A DNA stretch of 46,643 bases from Marinilabiliaceae bacterium (GCA_016342595.1 JAEINY010000014.1:1-46643); one strand, 5' to 3'. Counted from the first letter of the stretch, positions 1 through 9,000 are shown. Made by a program: numbers and translations. Notes: generated from the letters alone by a model not told the origin.

Positions 1-10
1 TGATACTAAT

Positions 11-691
11 TTGAATGGAGAAAGAAATTATACCCAAACTATGTGCATTATGAACAAAGAACACGAACGCTATTTCAGAATGTTTGGCAATGTACAATCG
101 GTAATGGATACCAACACTGCCACCTGGAGCGCCATTCCCATTGTATCGGGATTTAAAAATGAACTGGATGAAGTGATCCAGCGCATTGATGGCATTTATG
201 GCGATAATCAGGATGACAGTAAAGCCATTACCCGGCGCAAGGAGCAGCACAGAGATAATCTGGCCATTAAAGTGCCCATTGTGACCAGCGCTTTATTTGT
301 TCTGGGAGATTTAACAAATGATGAAAAACTAAAAGACTTCAATCGCATTAATAAATCGGCTATCAATACCGGTCGTGAGTATGATGTGGTGGCCAAAGTT
401 ACGGCAGTCTTAAAAATCTGTGAAGACAAGCTGGATGAACTGACTGACTTCGGTATTTCTGAAGCCCAAATTACAGAAATAGAAACGACCCTTGATGATT
501 TCAAACACTTAATTGGCGAGGCACGAAATGTACGAAACACAGTATATGCCAACATCAATGAGGCCGACCAGCTGATTGATGCCGGAAATCAGTTGCTGCG
601 TAACAAGGTGGACAAAGTGATGAAAGTGTTTGAATTAACCCATTCCAATTTTTACGACCTCTACACCCGCGCCCGCTCCATTGTGAATTAG
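11..691 (+). CDS. Unrecognised all-helical protein, possibly 5'-partial
   Basis: I do not recognise a named family. The protein is up to 226 residues, rich in charged residues and predicted to be almost entirely alpha-helical, with heptad-like stretches. It has no signal peptide, membrane segment or catalytic motif that I can see. The C-terminus reads NFYDLYTRARSIVN, which resembles the ends of multi-copy helical proteins of unknown function in Bacteroidota (recollection, not a search). The frame is open to the window edge, and position 11 is only a TTG, so the true start may lie outside. ATG codons at 41 and 50 are alternatives. A strong terminator follows about 35 bases after the stop, so this is the end of its transcription unit. 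Confidence 0.6.
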   Translation: MNGERNYTQTMCIMNKEHERYFRMFGNVQSVMDTNTATWSAIPIVSGFKNELDEVIQRIDGIYGDNQDDSKAITRRKEQHRDNLAIKVPIVTSALFVLGDLTNDEKLKDFNRINKSAINTGREYDVVAKVTAVLKICEDKLDELTDFGISEAQITEIETTLDDFKHLIGEARNVRNTVYANINEADQLIDAGNQLLRNKVDKVMKVFELTHSNFYDLYTRARSIVN

Positions 692-726
692 TTTAGTTTT
701 TTGGTTATAATTATGAGTATTTAGGG

Positions 727-761
727 TACCTGGTTCCAATGGAGGAACCAGGTATTTTTTT
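727..761 (+). terminator. Rho-independent terminator after the first gene
   Basis: The arms TACCTGGTTCC (727-737) and GGAACCAGGTA (744-754) pair perfectly over 11 bp around a 6-base loop. A run of T follows to 761. Confidence 0.9.
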
Positions 762-902
762 GCCATGCCGGGTCACAGTATTTCTTAAAGCACAGAGTAA
801 TATCAAATGTAAGGTAAAGATGTCACATTGAACTCCGTATTTAATTTGATGACCTCCAAAGTTGATTATTTGCAACCCTGAGATTACAAAGTAAGCACCA
901 AA

Positions 903-962
903 ACTGACTTGGTGGCAGTTCAGGAGGGTTTGATGAACTCCACCACTGACTTGGTGGCAGTT
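903..962. repeat. 18-bp direct repeat pair
   Basis: ACTGACTTGGTGGCAGTT occurs at 903-920 and again at 945-962, 42 bases apart. CCACCA (940-945) and TGGTGG (952-957) form an inverted repeat just before and inside the second copy. Multiple short repeats rich in GGTGGCA resemble the transposase-binding ends of some IS elements, but no transposase is present, so an IS remnant is only an inference. Confidence 0.6.
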
Positions 963-1044
963 GCACTCCATTTAGTGTAAACTGAGGATTACAAAGTGAT
1001 TGCCGGGAACGAACTTGTGCCAAAAGAAAATAAATAAATGCTTT

Positions 1045-1139
1045 GCCACGAAGACACCAAGGCTCAAAGAAAACACCAAGAGTTAAATTTCTAAAAGTTA
1101 GTTCTTGGTGAATACTTGGTGGCCCGATGATTATCGGGC
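1045..1139. repeat. Dispersed-repeat-like block with inverted CACCAAG / CTTGGTG units
   Basis: The block opens with GCCACGAAGACACCAAGG. It carries CACCAAG at 1055-1061 and 1074-1080, and the reverse complement CTTGGTG at 1104-1110 and 1115-1121. A perfect 7-bp hairpin closes it: GCCCGAT (1122-1128), loop GATT, ATCGGGC (1133-1139). Wording of this type (gene-free 'cacgaag-caccaagg' blocks) recurs as non-coding dispersed repeats in many bacterial genomes. I could not count copies outside this window. Confidence 0.5.
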
Positions 1140-1235
1140 TTGTGACTTTGTCGCATTTTTTTTGCAAATGAGACAGGCTAATGCACATCCTTATGTGAAA
1201 AACTTTCACTAATATTACCCCATAAATCAATCAAC

Positions 1236-1721
1236 GTGGAACCATTCATCAAGAAAATTATTTCAGGCGGACAAACCGGTGTAGACCGGGCTGCACTGGA
1301 CTATGCCGTAAATCAGAACATACCCTGCGGCGGTTTTTGCCCCAAAGGCCGATTGTGTGAAAATGGAACCATTCCAGTGCACTATCCATTGACCGAAACC
1401 TCTAATCCCAACTACGATCACCGTACCATGAAGAATGTACTGGCATCGGATGGCACGCTGATCCTTACTTTTGATTTAAGAATGGGCTCTGGTACACGTT
1501 TAACGCTTGATTTTTGCAAACAAAACAATAAACCCACCCTGTTGATCGATCTCAACCGATCAGCCATTAACAATGTGCATAAAATACAATGGTGGATGGA
1601 AAATTATCCCATTAAAATAGTTAATGTGGCAGGTAACCGTGAAAGTAAGGCTCCCGGCATTTATGAGGCCACGCTCAATTTTCTGAATCAATTACCGCTT
1701 CATGCCACGCCTGTTGATTAA
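1236..1721 (+). CDS. cpYpsA-like putative molybdenum carrier protein
   Basis: This 161-residue protein matches the putative molybdenum carrier / cpYpsA family of the SLOG/YpsA nucleotide-binding superfamily. The N-terminus has the Rossmann-like loop ISGGQTGVDRAALDYA, followed by CGGFCPKGRLCENG, an LTET-containing segment, a GSGTRLT loop and a C-terminal NVAGNRESKAPGIYE stretch. The physiological role of the family is not settled: the molybdenum-carrier name rests on old biochemistry, and a nucleotide or nucleotide-derivative ligand is plausible. The start is GTG at 1236, the only start that keeps the SGGQTG strand complete. The stop region overlaps the next gene by 20 bases, so the two are probably co-transcribed. 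There are no membrane segments; the protein is presumably cytoplasmic. Confidence 0.85.
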   Translation: MEPFIKKIISGGQTGVDRAALDYAVNQNIPCGGFCPKGRLCENGTIPVHYPLTETSNPNYDHRTMKNVLASDGTLILTFDLRMGSGTRLTLDFCKQNNKPTLLIDLNRSAINNVHKIQWWMENYPIKIVNVAGNRESKAPGIYEATLNFLNQLPLHATPVD

Positions 1722-4071
1722 AAAGTATCATCGAACGGTTCTGCTTTCATTGCTTATTATTTCAGGCCTGACATACTGGTTTTGCCTGCCTTCTTCCCTT
1801 TTTAAGGCATCTTATAGTACTGTTGTCACCTCACGTGAAGGTGATTTGTTGGCCGCACATATTGCAGATGACGGACAATGGCGGTTTCCGCAAGCAGACT
1901 CAGTCCCGTATCGCTTTGAGCAGTCCTTATTGTTATTTGAAGATGAGTATTTTTATTCACATCCCGGCTTCAACCCGGTATCCATGGCACGTGCCTTGTG
2001 GCAAAATATCCGCTCTGGCGAGATCATCAGCGGTGGCAGTACCATCACCATGCAAGTGATGCGTTTGTCGCAAGGTCGCAATCGCTCCGTGTGGAGCAAA
2101 TTGATTGAGACCCTTCAATCCACTCGCCTGGAATTGAAATATTCCAAAAAAGAGATCTTAGAAATTTACGCCTCTCATGCACCTTTTGGCGGCAATGTGG
2201 TGGGTATTGACGCAGCCGCCTGGCGTTATTTTGGTCGTCCGGCACATCAGCTTTCCTGGAGTGAATCGGCACTATTGGCGGTTTTGCCCAATGCACCTTC
2301 TTTGATCCATCCGGGGAAAAACCGTGATCGGCTACTGGCCAAACGCAACCGTTTACTGCAAAAACTACTTGCTAAAAACAGCATTGACTCAACCGAATAC
2401 TGGCTATCCTGTGAAGAACCACTTCCGGAAAAACCCTTGCCACTGCCCCAGTTGGCACCGCATCTGTTGACCCGCTTCATGAATGAGGCACCCAACCAAA
2501 AACATGCCACGACACTAGACCTCTATCTTCAGACGCGCACCACACAAACGGTCAGTAACTTTCATAGTATTTACCGATACAACCAAATTCATAATATGGC
2601 GGCTTTGATTGTGGATAATACCACGGGGGAAGTCTTGTCATATGTAGGAAACACACCTGCCTATGAGGGGTTTCATGGGAATGATGTAGATGTCATCACG
2701 GCACCTCGTAGTACCGGTAGTATCCTCAAACCCTTTCTGTATGCAGCAGCTTTGCAGGATGGTGTCATTCTGCCGGAGATGCTTTTAGTAGACATCCCCA
2801 CCTACTACACCGATTTTTCACCAAAAAACTATACCCGAAGGTTTGACGGAGCTGTTCCTGCACATACAGCTCTCTCCCGTTCGCTAAATGTGCCTGCCGT
2901 GCGTCTATTGGATGATTATGGCACTGAAAAATTCTGTGATCTGTTAAAGAAAATCAATCTCACCACCATCAACCGACCAGCTTCCCATTATGGTTTATCA
3001 CTGATTTTAGGAGGTGCCGAAGCCAGTCTTTGGGATTTGACCGGGGCCTATGCATCCATGGCCCGAATACTCACCACCTATACCAACAACAGTAGTCAAT
3101 ACAATACTCAGTCTTTCAAACCTCCCAGACTATCTACTTCACCCAGTCATTTAGAAGAAAACTTCACTTATCAACAACCGGCTTTATCAGCCTCAAGCAT
3201 CTATTTTACTTTTGAAGCACTCACCAACGTGCAACGACCGGCAGAAGAAACGGGTTGGGAAAACTTTTCGTCCGGCCGAAAAATAGCCTGGAAAACCGGC
3301 ACCAGTTTTGGCTATCGCGACGCCTGGGCCATCGGTGTCACACCTGAATATACAGTGGCTGTATGGGTGGGTAATGCTTCGGGAGAAGGCCGCCCCGGAA
3401 TTATTGGCGGATCAGCAGCAGCCCCTGTCCTGTTTGAATTATTTCGATCCTTACCACCTACCTCCTGGTTTGAAACACCCTATGATGAACTAAAAAAGGC
3501 TCTTATTTGCCGGGAAAGCGGTTTTCTGGCAGCGCCGGATTGTCCCCATCCCGATACAAGCTACTTGCCTGCACTGGAAGTACAATCACCCGTTTGTCCC
3601 TATCACCAATTAGTCCATCTCTCGTCAGATAAAAAATACCGGGTAAATGGCGACTGTTATCCTGTGGATGAGATGGTGCATCAACCCTGGTTGGTTTTAC
3701 CGCCGGTCATGGCCTGGTATTACAAATCCAAAAACCCATCCTATAAACCATTGCCACCTTTTAAACCGGGCTGTCTTCAATCCGACCAATCCGCCATGGC
3801 CATCATTTATCCAAAATCAGGGGCTGAGTTATTTATCCCTGTTGATTTGGATGGCCAAGCTGGTCGCATCGTGTGTAAAGCCACTCACCGGCATAGTTCG
3901 GAACACCTCTTCTGGCATCTCAATGATGAATTTATCGGCGAAACCATCCATCTGCATCAAATAGAAATATTTCCGGCAAAAGGACGCCATCTGTTAACCA
4001 TTACCGATGAAGCGGGTAACCAGGTGAAACGCTGGTTTAGGTGTTTGGGACGGGGGGATTCGGACATTTAG
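1702..4071 (+). CDS. pbpC: Penicillin-binding protein 1C (bifunctional peptidoglycan synthase)
   Basis: A 789-residue class A PBP of the 1C type. An N-terminal membrane anchor (about residues 11-30) is followed by a GT51 glycosyltransferase domain, with the catalytic Glu around E80 in LFEDEYFYSHPGF and the motif GGSTITMQ (111-118). The transpeptidase domain has SxxK at S340-K343, SLN at 394-396 and KTGTS at 531-535, so both active sites look intact. The C-terminal part (from about residue 700) resembles the BiPBP_C domain found in PBP1C. The protein polymerises and cross-links peptidoglycan at the periplasmic face of the inner membrane. ATG at 1702 lies inside the end of the upstream gene. 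PbpC is often paired with an alpha-2-macroglobulin (MG2) gene; none is seen next to it here. Confidence 0.95.
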   Translation: MPRLLIKKYHRTVLLSLLIISGLTYWFCLPSSLFKASYSTVVTSREGDLLAAHIADDGQWRFPQADSVPYRFEQSLLLFEDEYFYSHPGFNPVSMARALWQNIRSGEIISGGSTITMQVMRLSQGRNRSVWSKLIETLQSTRLELKYSKKEILEIYASHAPFGGNVVGIDAAAWRYFGRPAHQLSWSESALLAVLPNAPSLIHPGKNRDRLLAKRNRLLQKLLAKNSIDSTEYWLSCEEPLPEKPLPLPQLAPHLLTRFMNEAPNQKHATTLDLYLQTRTTQTVSNFHSIYRYNQIHNMAALIVDNTTGEVLSYVGNTPAYEGFHGNDVDVITAPRSTGSILKPFLYAAALQDGVILPEMLLVDIPTYYTDFSPKNYTRRFDGAVPAHTALSRSLNVPAVRLLDDYGTEKFCDLLKKINLTTINRPASHYGLSLILGGAEASLWDLTGAYASMARILTTYTNNSSQYNTQSFKPPRLSTSPSHLEENFTYQQPALSASSIYFTFEALTNVQRPAEETGWENFSSGRKIAWKTGTSFGYRDAWAIGVTPEYTVAVWVGNASGEGRPGIIGGSAAAPVLFELFRSLPPTSWFETPYDELKKALICRESGFLAAPDCPHPDTSYLPALEVQSPVCPYHQLVHLSSDKKYRVNGDCYPVDEMVHQPWLVLPPVMAWYYKSKNPSYKPLPPFKPGCLQSDQSAMAIIYPKSGAELFIPVDLDGQAGRIVCKATHRHSSEHLFWHLNDEFIGETIHLHQIEIFPAKGRHLLTITDEAGNQVKRWFRCLGRGDSDI

Positions 4072-4082
4072 TGAGTCTCACG

Positions 4083-4112
4083 TTTGAAACATGTATGGAA
4101 ATATTATCTTTG
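4083..4112 (+). promoter_or_regulatory. Bacteroidota-type promoter for the S41 protease
   Basis: TTTG (4083-4086) and TATCTTTG (4105-4112) match the -33 TTTG and -7 TAnnTTTG elements of the Bacteroidota sigma factor, 18 bases apart. This leaves a leader of roughly 115 bases before the ATG at 4235. Confidence 0.6.
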
Positions 4113-4234
4113 TTGTTCTACTCTATTGATTAGATGAATAAAAGTGTAACCCAAATGAATAATTAACCGTTCCTAAAAGGCAGAATAAGAGACGCTAGTA
4201 TCGACTGCAACAACGACAGACAAAAATATTGCAT

Positions 4235-5941
4235 ATGAGAGATTTTATTGGAAAGAAAAGGGTGAAGTGGATGGCCTCGTTTTCCGTGGTATTTGTACTG
4301 CTATTCGGGCTTTATAGTTTTAATGATGATAAGCGGAACTTCGAGATCATTAAAAACCTGGATATTTTCTACACCCTGTTCAGAGAGCTGAATAGCTATT
4401 ATGTGGATGAAACGAATCCGGAAGAACTGGTAGAAACCGGTATTAACGAAATGCTTGAATCTTTAGATCCATATACTACTTACATTCCGGAATCGGATAT
4501 GGATGATTTTAAATTCATGACGACTGGTGAATATGCCGGCATTGGATCGTTAATATCACAACGCGGTGATTACGTCATTATTGCCGAGCCTTACGAAGGG
4601 TTTCCTGCTGCTAAAGCCGGACTTAAGGCCGGTGACCGGATCCTATCCATTGATGGAAAAGACATGGTAAAGAAGCGCTCCTCTGATGTAAGTGATGTAT
4701 TGAAAGGGACTGCCAATACGACTGTTAAAATAAAAGTGGATCGTCCGGGTGAGAAAAAACCGATGACTTTCGAGCTGATGCGCGAAAAGATCCAAATCAA
4801 TCCTGTTCCCTACTACGGTATGGTGAATGATGAAACGGGATTGATCATCCTGAACAATTTTACGCAGAACTGTTCACGTGAAATTGAAAAGGCATTCCTT
4901 GATTTACGTGATCAGCAGGGAGCTAAAAGTATCGTATTGGATTTACGTGCTAACCCAGGTGGTTTACTGGATGAAGCGGTGAAAATTGTTAATCTTTTTG
5001 TTCCACGTGGATCAGAAGTGGTGAGTACACGCGGTAAAGTAAAGCAGTGGGATAAAATCTATAAAGCCACCCGTCAACCTATTGATACAGTGATGCCGTT
5101 AGCGGTGATGATCAGTCGTGGATCGGCTTCTGCGTCGGAAATTGTTTCAGGTGCCTTGCAAGATTTGGACAGAGCTGTAGTAGTAGGTCAGCGCTCATTT
5201 GGTAAAGGATTGGTGCAAACCACCCGGAATTTATCGTATAACGCCAAACTTAAAGTGACTACGGCCAAATATTACATTCCTTCGGGCAGATGTATTCAGG
5301 CTTTGGATTATACACATCGTAACGAAGATGGAAGTGTGGGCTTAGTGCCGGATTCGCTCATCTCTGAGTTTCAAACAAAAAATGGCCGTAAAGTATTCGA
5401 TGGTGGTGGTATCTCGCCTGATATCAAGGTGGAGATCCAAAAATACGCCAACATTACTTTTGCTTTAGTGGCTCAGCAAGTGATCTTTGATTACGTTACT
5501 GATTTTGCAATTGCCAACAAAACCATTGCAAGCCCTGAAGAGTTTGAATTAACGGATGACATTTACAATGAGTTTAAGGCCTTTGTTAAAGCCAAAGAAG
5601 ACTTTAGATATGAATCCCGCTCACAGGATAAACTAAAAGACCTGATTAAAATAGCGAAGCGTGAAGACTACTACGATGTGGCTTCGGAAGAATTCGAAAA
5701 ACTAGAGGCGGTACTGAAACTGGATGTGGAAAAAGACTTAAACCTGTTTCAGGAAGAGATCAAGGAAATTATGTCGATGGAAATAGCCAAACGCTACTAT
5801 TATCAAAAAGGTGCTGTTAAAGTAAGTCTTAAAAGAGATAAAGAGTTGGATGAAGCAATGTTGCTTCTGAAGGACCTGACACAATATGATGGTTTATTAA
5901 CCGGCCAGGCCATTAGCCATGCTGGTGATAAGCGGAATTAG
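4235..5941 (+). CDS. C-terminal processing peptidase, S41 family
   Basis: A 568-residue tail-specific protease. It has an N-terminal signal-anchor (about residues 11-28), a helical region, a PDZ domain (about 95-185, with the AGLKAGDRILSIDGK signature) and the S41 catalytic domain. The nucleophile is S299 in SASASEI and the general base is K324 in FGKGLVQ, the usual 25-residue spacing, with Q328 also conserved. A helical C-terminal extension follows. The enzyme probably degrades or trims exported proteins in the periplasm. I take the ATG at 4235; an in-frame TTG lies two codons upstream. The gene is monocistronic, with its own promoter and a double hairpin downstream. The coding sequence contains a one-mismatch parS-like site at 4999-5014. 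Confidence 0.93.
   Translation: MRDFIGKKRVKWMASFSVVFVLLFGLYSFNDDKRNFEIIKNLDIFYTLFRELNSYYVDETNPEELVETGINEMLESLDPYTTYIPESDMDDFKFMTTGEYAGIGSLISQRGDYVIIAEPYEGFPAAKAGLKAGDRILSIDGKDMVKKRSSDVSDVLKGTANTTVKIKVDRPGEKKPMTFELMREKIQINPVPYYGMVNDETGLIILNNFTQNCSREIEKAFLDLRDQQGAKSIVLDLRANPGGLLDEAVKIVNLFVPRGSEVVSTRGKVKQWDKIYKATRQPIDTVMPLAVMISRGSASASEIVSGALQDLDRAVVVGQRSFGKGLVQTTRNLSYNAKLKVTTAKYYIPSGRCIQALDYTHRNEDGSVGLVPDSLISEFQTKNGRKVFDGGGISPDIKVEIQKYANITFALVAQQVIFDYVTDFAIANKTIASPEEFELTDDIYNEFKAFVKAKEDFRYESRSQDKLKDLIKIAKREDYYDVASEEFEKLEAVLKLDVEKDLNLFQEEIKEIMSMEIAKRYYYQKGAVKVSLKRDKELDEAMLLLKDLTQYDGLLTGQAISHAGDKRN
4999..5014. other. parS-like site (one mismatch) inside the S41 protease gene
   Basis: TGTTCCACGTGGATCA differs from the palindrome TGTTCCACGTGGAACA, found intact at 18031-18046, at a single base. 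It lies within coding sequence (residues around FVPRGSE), so it may be coincidence or a weak ParB site. Confidence 0.35.
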
Positions 5942-5959
5942 TAATAGTTATTAAAAAAT

Positions 5960-6033
5960 CATCCTCTGAGGTTAGTTATTATTTGTTACTCAGAGGATGA
6001 ATAGAAGAAAAAGCCCCGATTCGGGGCTTTTTT
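5960..6033. terminator. Double hairpin, bidirectional terminator between the S41 protease and polA
   Basis: The first hairpin pairs 5960-5970 (CATCCTCTGAG) with 5989-5999 over 11 bp. The second pairs GCCCCG (6013-6018) with CGGGGC (6022-6027), with A-run and T-run flanks (6008-6012 and 6028-6033), so it can terminate transcription from both sides of the convergent gene pair. Confidence 0.9.
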
Positions 6034-6063
6034 ATTTCTATCTATTTCAATGTATTTCTATAA

Positions 6064-8841
6064 TTAATGCGCTTCCAACCAGTTCAGCCCTACTCCCATA
6101 TCCACATCCAGTGGCACTTCTAATTTAATGGCATTCTCCATCTCTTCTTTCACAATGGCTTTGACTTGCTCCAGCTCACTCTTCACCACATCGAAGTTCA
6201 ATTCATCATGTACCTGCAGAATCATCTTGGATTGAATTTGTTCAGCTTCAAACCGTTTTCCAATATTCACCATGGCTTGTTTAATGATGTCGGCCGCTGT
6301 ACCCTGAATGGGTGCATTAATGGCATTACGTTCCGCCATCCCGCGCACCACCCCATTCCTGGAATTGATATCACTCAAATCACGTCGGCGCCCATACAAG
6401 GTTTCCACATGACCTTCTTCTTTGGCTTTGCTGATGCAATTATCCATAAAAGTCCTCACACCCGGAAAACTTTCAAAATAACCATCAATGATCTCTTTTG
6501 CCTCTTTTCGGGGGATAGTCAGCCTTTCAGCTAATCCGAAGGCTGAAATGCCGTAAATAATACCAAAATTGGCCGTCTTAGCCTTACGCCTCATATCCGA
6601 TGTCACTTCTTCCAGTAGCACTTTGAATATTTTAGCAGCCGTCGCAGCATGAATATCTTCTCCCCGGTTAAAAGCATCAATCAAGTGTTGATCACCACTA
6701 AAATGAGCCATTAGGCGCAATTCGACCTGTGAGTAATCCGCTGATAGAAAAAGATGCTCATCGTCAGTAGCTGTAAAAGCTTTCCGTATTTCTTTTCCAT
6801 TTTCATCCCGAATAGGAATATTCTGTAAGTTCGGATTAGTACTGCTTAAACGTCCCGTTACAACTACCGCTTGATTATAACTGGTATGTAAACGATTAGT
6901 CGTTGAATTAATCAATTTTGGAAGCGCTTCCACATAAGTATTCAGCAACTTCATTAAACCACGGTATTCCAATATTTCAGGAATAATGGGGTGTTTATCT
7001 TTCAGTTTTTGAAGCGTTTCTTCGTTGGTACTATATTGACCTGACTTTGTTTTCTTAGCCTTTTCATCAATCTTTAAATGATCAAATAATACTTCTCCCA
7101 CTTGTTTTGGACTGGAGATATTGAAAGTCATACCTGCCATTTCAATGATCTTTTTCTCCAATTCAATAATGGTTTCACGCAGTTTACCGGCAAACTCATG
7201 TAATGCTTTATCATCCAGTTTCACGCCTTCAAATTCCATGTTGGCCAGTACTTCGATCAAAGGCATTTCAATGGTTTCGAACAATTGCTTCACCGGGCTA
7301 TCCTGCAATTCCTTTTCAAATTTCAGCATCAATTGAAGGGTCACATCTGCATCTTCAGCTGCATAATCTTTCACTTGCTCTACCGGCACATTACGCATAT
7401 TTCCTTGTCCTTTGCCTTTCTTACCTATCAGGGTTTCTATGGAAACCGGTGAATAGTTCAGATAGGTTTCAGCCATGAAATCCATGTTGCTCTTTTGGCC
7501 GGGATACAATAAATGATGCGCAACCATAGTATCGAAATACGGCCCTTTTACATCAATGTCGTAATTCTTGAGCACCAACATGTCATATTTCAGGTTTTGA
7601 GCTACTTTAATAGTGGATGAAGACTCAAACACAGCCCTGAATTTTTCTATTAACAATAAGGCATCCTCTCGATTCGCAGGCACCGGCACATAATAAGCTT
7701 CATGTGGCTGCCAGGCAAAAGACATGCCTACTAATTCAGCTTCCAATGCATGAATGGAAGTCGTTTCGGTATCAAAACAAAAACGCTCCTGAACACTTAA
7801 CTCGGCACATAAAGAAGCAATGGCCATATCATTATCAACCAAATAATAATGATGTGGGATATCACTCATGGATTGGCGTAAAGTCAGTTCCGCCACAGGA
7901 ATTACTTCGGCGCTACTTCCTCCTCCAAACAAATCTCCCTGAACCGGAGCAGCTCCGAAAATAGTATTCACACGCGTGCTTAAATTCCTAAACTCCAACT
8001 CCTCAAATAATGCATTGACGGCATTCATATTGGGTTTTTCGAGCTTCAGGGCTGCTTCATCAAACTCAACAGGTACATCTGTTCGTATAGTGGCTAAATC
8101 ATACGATAACTCCACTTGCTCACGGAAGTTGATCATATTTTCCTTTTGCTTGCCCTTCAACTCATCAATGTGCTCATATATACCTTGCACACTACCAAAA
8201 CTGCTAATCATATCTTTGGCTCGCTTTTCACCCACTCCCGGACATCCCGGAATGTTATCGGCTGAATCGCCCCATAAGGCCAATATATCAATTACTTGTT
8301 TGGGCTCACTGATGGAGAATTTCTCTTTTATCTCTTCAACGCCCCATTTATCAATCCCACCACCCTTACTGCGCGGTTTGTACATGATGACATTATCGCG
8401 TACCAATTGGGCATAATCCTTATCGGGTGTAACCATATAAGTCACAAATCCACTATCGGATGCCTTCCATGCCAGGGTGCCAATAACATCATCTGCTTCA
8501 AAACCATCTTTCACAATAACCGGGATATTCATGGCTTCGACAAGGCGTTTGATATACGGAACAGCCGACTTAATATCTTCCGGGGTAGATTCACGATTGG
8601 CCTTATATTCTGAATATTGCTCATGTCGAAAAGTAGGCCCTGAGGGATCAAACACTACCGCTATGTGAGAGGGATTTTCTTTTGTCAGAATCTCCAATAA
8701 CGAATTGGTAAAACCAAATGCGGCAGAGGTATTTATTCCCTTTGAGTTGATACGCGGCGCACGGATAAAGGCATAATAGGCCCTGTATATTAATGCGTAG
8801 GCATCTAACAAATATAGATCCTTCCTGGCTTCTGTTGTCAT
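6064..8841 (-). CDS. polA: DNA polymerase I
   Basis: A 925-residue family A polymerase with all three domains. The N-terminal 5'-3' exonuclease (about 1-300) has LLDAYALIYR, the FEADDVIG acidic cluster and GDSADNIPGCPGVGEKRA. The 3'-5' proofreading domain keeps its acidic residues: D357 and E359 in CFDTET, D420 in NLKYD, and Y493/D497 in YAAED, so proofreading is probably active, unlike in Taq-type enzymes. The polymerase domain has motif A DYSQVELRLMAHFSGD, motif B RRKAKTANFGIIYG and motif C QVHDEL. It removes RNA primers and fills gaps in replication and excision repair. The gene stands alone, convergent with the S41 protease gene, and ends just before a bidirectional terminator. Confidence 0.98.
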   Translation of the reverse strand: MTTEARKDLYLLDAYALIYRAYYAFIRAPRINSKGINTSAAFGFTNSLLEILTKENPSHIAVVFDPSGPTFRHEQYSEYKANRESTPEDIKSAVPYIKRLVEAMNIPVIVKDGFEADDVIGTLAWKASDSGFVTYMVTPDKDYAQLVRDNVIMYKPRSKGGGIDKWGVEEIKEKFSISEPKQVIDILALWGDSADNIPGCPGVGEKRAKDMISSFGSVQGIYEHIDELKGKQKENMINFREQVELSYDLATIRTDVPVEFDEAALKLEKPNMNAVNALFEELEFRNLSTRVNTIFGAAPVQGDLFGGGSSAEVIPVAELTLRQSMSDIPHHYYLVDNDMAIASLCAELSVQERFCFDTETTSIHALEAELVGMSFAWQPHEAYYVPVPANREDALLLIEKFRAVFESSSTIKVAQNLKYDMLVLKNYDIDVKGPYFDTMVAHHLLYPGQKSNMDFMAETYLNYSPVSIETLIGKKGKGQGNMRNVPVEQVKDYAAEDADVTLQLMLKFEKELQDSPVKQLFETIEMPLIEVLANMEFEGVKLDDKALHEFAGKLRETIIELEKKIIEMAGMTFNISSPKQVGEVLFDHLKIDEKAKKTKSGQYSTNEETLQKLKDKHPIIPEILEYRGLMKLLNTYVEALPKLINSTTNRLHTSYNQAVVVTGRLSSTNPNLQNIPIRDENGKEIRKAFTATDDEHLFLSADYSQVELRLMAHFSGDQHLIDAFNRGEDIHAATAAKIFKVLLEEVTSDMRRKAKTANFGIIYGISAFGLAERLTIPRKEAKEIIDGYFESFPGVRTFMDNCISKAKEEGHVETLYGRRRDLSDINSRNGVVRGMAERNAINAPIQGTAADIIKQAMVNIGKRFEAEQIQSKMILQVHDELNFDVVKSELEQVKAIVKEEMENAIKLEVPLDVDMGVGLNWLEAH

Positions 8842-8949
8842 GATGAATTTTTTTTATAAAGATAGAAAACCTCTGGCAGATTATCTCCTGATTATTCAAA
8901 CCGAAAACACTCAGGGAGTATTCTCATGCAAAGAGATTTCGATCAAACA

Positions 8950-8979
8950 CAAAAAACCCCCATCTATAAAGATGAGGGT
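8950..8979 (-). terminator. Terminator downstream of queD
   Basis: On the minus strand ACCCTCATC pairs with GATGGGGGT around a 6-base loop, with one G-T wobble. Six T follow (8950-8956). Confidence 0.8.
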
Positions 8980-9000
8980 GTGAAATTATATCCTAATTAT

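Larger units (their letters stand above)
762..1235. other. Gene-free, repeat-rich gap
   Basis: No convincing gene lies here. The gap contains an 18-base direct repeat (903-920 and 945-962), a repeated GATTACAAAGT (882-892 and 987-997), a dispersed-repeat-like block (1045-1121) and a short hairpin (1122-1139). Reading frames that cross it on the minus strand simply translate these repeats. Confidence 0.6.

Noticed and set aside
841..1230. A 129-codon minus-strand open frame and a shorter one at 711-971
   Set aside because: They translate the direct repeats and the hairpin block. The codon pattern is not that of neighbouring genes and there is no start context or domain.
4874..4889. Additional parS-like CACGTG sites (for example around 4876, 1837 and 15372)
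   Set aside because: They share the CACGTG core only; the flanking arms have several mismatches to the parS palindrome.
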